From: Winogradskyella sp046545555 | GTDB taxonomy: Bacteria; Bacteroidota; Bacteroidia; Flavobacteriales; Flavobacteriaceae | Assembly: GCF_046545555.1 (NCBI RefSeq) | Contig: NZ_JBHZTH010000001.1 | Location: 1,116,001 to 1,180,000, forward strand | Reading direction: 5' to 3' | DNA: 64,000 bases | In this document: piece after piece, positions 62,034-64,000 of the stretch | How the letters are laid out: every line of letters starts with the position of its first letter | Position numbering within the stretch: position 1 is the first letter of the stretch | Position numbers and translations under genes: made by a program | Notes under the pieces: model-generated | The model's input: the letters and a program-made list of their open reading frames with translations, nothing else | What the model was told of the DNA's origin: nothing | Database searches by the model: none

Positions 62034-64000
62034 ATGAAAAGCGCTATTTTAATTTTATTATTGATTTGTACAGTATCTTCTTGCACAGAATCTAGTAAAA
62101 ATAATTCTGATAGTTTATTCCTCAAAATAGAAAGCGCCGAATCTGGTGTAACATTCAATAATTCTCTAAAATATACAGAAGCATTAAACCCTTACACATA
62201 TAGAAATTTTTTTAATGGAGGAGGTGTAGCTCTTGGAGATATTAATAATGATGGACTTTTAGATATATATTTTACTGGTAATTTAGTAGATAACCAACTT
62301 TATCTAAATAAGGGCAACTGGAAATTTGAAAATATTACTAAAACAGCTGGTGTAGCTTGTGAAGGTGTATGGTCATCTGGTGTTACTTTTGTAGATATTA
62401 ATTATGATGGTTTATTAGATATTTATGTTTGTAAAGCAGGTCCTCCGAGCGACTTGAGTAATAGACATAATGAACTGTACATTAATAATGGAGATTTAAC
62501 TTTTACAGAAAAGTCTAAAGAATTTGGATTAAACATTACAGGTCTGAGTGTGCAAGCTAATTTTTTTGATTTTGATAAGGATGGTGATTTAGACTGTTAC
62601 CTATTAAACAACTCTATAAAAACTGTCGGGAATTTTGATTTTGTAAAAGATCAAAGAACTAAGTCCACACCAACTGGCAATAAGTTTTTACGTAATGACA
62701 ATAATTATTTTGTAGACATCACAAACGAAGCAAATATCTATTCTAGTTCTATTGGATTTGGGTTGGGAATTACGGTTAGTGATTATAATAATGACTCTTG
62801 GCCAGATGTTTTTGTTTCTAACGATTTTTTTGAGAGAGACTATTTGTATATCAATAAGCAAGATGGCACATTTAAAGAGGATTTGGTAAATCAATTTGGA
62901 TCTATTTCGATGGGTTCTATGGGTGCAGATGCAGCGGACTTAAATAACGATTCTTTTTCTGATATAATGGTTACAGAAATGCTACCTAAGACTTTACAAA
63001 GACAACGTACTAAAACATTATTTGAATCTTGGAATAAATTTGACTTGGCTAATAAAAATGGCTATCATCAGCAGTTTTCTAGAAATGCTTTGCATAGAAA
63101 TATGGGTAATAACTCCTTTTTTGAAGTAGGTAGATTTTCTAATGTTGCGGCCTCGGAATGGAGTTGGGCTTCATTATTATTTGATGCTGACAATGATGGG
63201 TTAAAAGATATATTTATAAGTAATGGAATTTATAGAGATCTTTTGGATAGAGACTACTTAATCTATATGGCAACAGAGGATAAGATTAAAGAGATGATTA
63301 AAACTGATAAAGAAATAATGAATAAATTGGTTGATATGATGCCAACTCAAGCTTTACCAAATTCGGCTTTTAAAAATAATGGTCAATTTCAGTTTTCAGA
63401 CCAAACCATAAATTGGGGTTTTGAGGAACCAAGTTTTAGTAATGGTAGTGCTTATGGAGATATTGATAATGATGGTGATTTAGATCTTGTGGTTAACAAT
63501 GTTAATATGCAAGCATTTTTATACGAAAATACCACTGATACAATAAGCTCGAATAGTATTTCGCTTAAACTAAATGGTTATGGTAAAAATAAATTTGCAA
63601 TAGGCTCTAAGGTTGAAATTTTTTACGATGATAATCATTACGGTAGTTTAGAAAATTTTCCTTCCCGTGGTTTTCAAAGCTCAATTTCTCCAAATTTGCT
63701 TTTTGGGGTTAATAGTAATAAGTCCATTGACAGTCTAATTATAACTTGGCCAAAAGGAGAGAAAACCAAGCATTATAATTTGAAAACTAACCAAACTTAT
63801 GAGTTTGATGAATTAGAAATATCTAAAAATAAGAATATTGAGCCTGAAAAATTAAATAGTAATTTATTAATACCATTAAAGGATTTATTTCAATTTAAGC
63901 ATAAAGAAAATGTAAGTGTAGATTTTAATAAAGAGCAATTATTACCAGAAATGTTTAGTAATGAAGGGCCATTTATTAGTAGTGCAGATGTTAATAATGA
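62034..64000 (+). CDS. CRTAC1-like FG-GAP/VCBS and ASPIC/UnbV repeat lipoprotein (3' end outside window)
   Basis: An ATG at 62034 opens a frame that stays open for 655 codons to the window edge. A lipoprotein signal ends in VSSC with Cys17. It then shows calcium-binding-like repeats (GDINNDGLLDIYF, FVDINYDGLLDIYV, FDFDKDGDLDCYL, DAADLNNDSFSDIMV, GDIDNDGDLDLVV) typical of FG-GAP/VCBS propellers, and an ASPIC/UnbV-like segment around ISPNLLFGVNSNKSIDSL. These proteins are common after SusCD in flavobacteria, probably surface-exposed and glycan-binding. The C-terminal part is not visible. Confidence 0.88.
   Translation, partial: MKSAILILLLICTVSSCTESSKNNSDSLFLKIESAESGVTFNNSLKYTEALNPYTYRNFFNGGGVALGDINNDGLLDIYFTGNLVDNQLYLNKGNWKFENITKTAGVACEGVWSSGVTFVDINYDGLLDIYVCKAGPPSDLSNRHNELYINNGDLTFTEKSKEFGLNITGLSVQANFFDFDKDGDLDCYLLNNSIKTVGNFDFVKDQRTKSTPTGNKFLRNDNNYFVDITNEANIYSSSIGFGLGITVSDYNNDSWPDVFVSNDFFERDYLYINKQDGTFKEDLVNQFGSISMGSMGADAADLNNDSFSDIMVTEMLPKTLQRQRTKTLFESWNKFDLANKNGYHQQFSRNALHRNMGNNSFFEVGRFSNVAASEWSWASLLFDADNDGLKDIFISNGIYRDLLDRDYLIYMATEDKIKEMIKTDKEIMNKLVDMMPTQALPNSAFKNNGQFQFSDQTINWGFEEPSFSNGSAYGDIDNDGDLDLVVNNVNMQAFLYENTTDTISSNSISLKLNGYGKNKFAIGSKVEIFYDDNHYGSLENFPSRGFQSSISPNLLFGVNSNKSIDSLIITWPKGEKTKHYNLKTNQTYEFDELEISKNKNIEPEKLNSNLLIPLKDLFQFKHKENVSVDFNKEQLLPEMFSNEGPFISSADVNN

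Noticed and set aside
62688..62894. 68-codon minus-strand open frame
   Set aside because: It is antisense to the calcium-repeat lipoprotein, which is open to the window edge and has clear repeats.
1..64000. tRNA, rRNA, CRISPR, insertion sequence or prophage
   Set aside because: I saw no tRNA-like cloverleaf in the gaps, no regularly spaced repeats and no transposase, integrase or phage structural genes.

Overview
The window is an AT-rich chromosomal segment from a member of the Bacteroidota, most likely a marine member of the Flavobacteriaceae. The evidence is a SusC/SusD pair with a fructan utilisation locus, an ArgF'-type transcarbamylase, a flavobacterial arrangement of leu, ilv and arg genes, scarce Shine-Dalgarno sequences, and frequent MKK-type starts. 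It is densely coding. I saw no rRNA, tRNA, insertion sequence, prophage or CRISPR array.

Layout. (1) 3-149: the 3' end of a probable membrane protein. (2) 154-6209, minus strand: an arsenosugar biosynthesis cluster with AhpD-like protein, radical SAM ArsS, two DUF2064 transferases, methyltransferase ArsM, a rhodanese, a purine nucleoside phosphorylase and a fatty-acid-hydroxylase-type membrane protein. (3) 6379-8650, plus strand: a tightly overlapping XdhC / polytopic membrane protein / THEP1-like NTPase cassette. (4) 8628-14480: a trans-4-hydroxy-L-proline degradation operon (deaminase, 2-oxoglutarate-semialdehyde dehydrogenase, epimerase, D-hydroxyproline dehydrogenase) with a divergent AraC regulator. 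(5) 14535-17578: metY-osmC-metX behind a SAM-I riboswitch. (6) 17684-19234: an unrecognised 516-residue helical repeat protein. (7) 19379-26241: leuACDB followed by PEP carboxylase. (8) 26488-35678: a nitrogen assimilation block, with porin-amt-PII on the minus strand and gltBD on the plus strand. (9) 35784-44624: a nine-gene arginine operon including proC and a GNAT acetyltransferase, preceded by an Arg-rich leader ORF. (10) 45038-51879: ilvDBNCA. (11) 52222 to the end: a sucrose/fructan utilisation locus with MFS porter, GH32, fructokinase, LacI regulator, SusCD, and a CRTAC1-like lipoprotein cut by the window edge.

How it fits together. Most of the window is amino-acid supply. PEP carboxylase feeds oxaloacetate, GltBD and Amt/PII feed glutamate, the arg operon uses acylated intermediates, and the ilv and leu operons complete branched-chain synthesis. 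Control appears to be RNA-based in at least one place (SAM-I riboswitch) and probably in two more: the arg leader peptide and a leader ORF plus terminator before ilvD. The fructan locus carries two similar palindromes that probably bind its LacI regulator.

The most interesting points are these. In the arsenosugar cluster, the phosphorylase has Asp where human PNP has the 6-oxopurine-selecting Asn243, as expected if it cleaves an arsenylated adenosine. The arg operon has an Arg-rich leader ORF and a second Arg-rich reading frame. A PII protein lacks the usual T-loop Gln and Tyr. Two palindromes sit about five helical turns apart upstream of the porin-amt-PII operon. A family of dispersed intergenic hairpins lies inside the biosynthetic operons.
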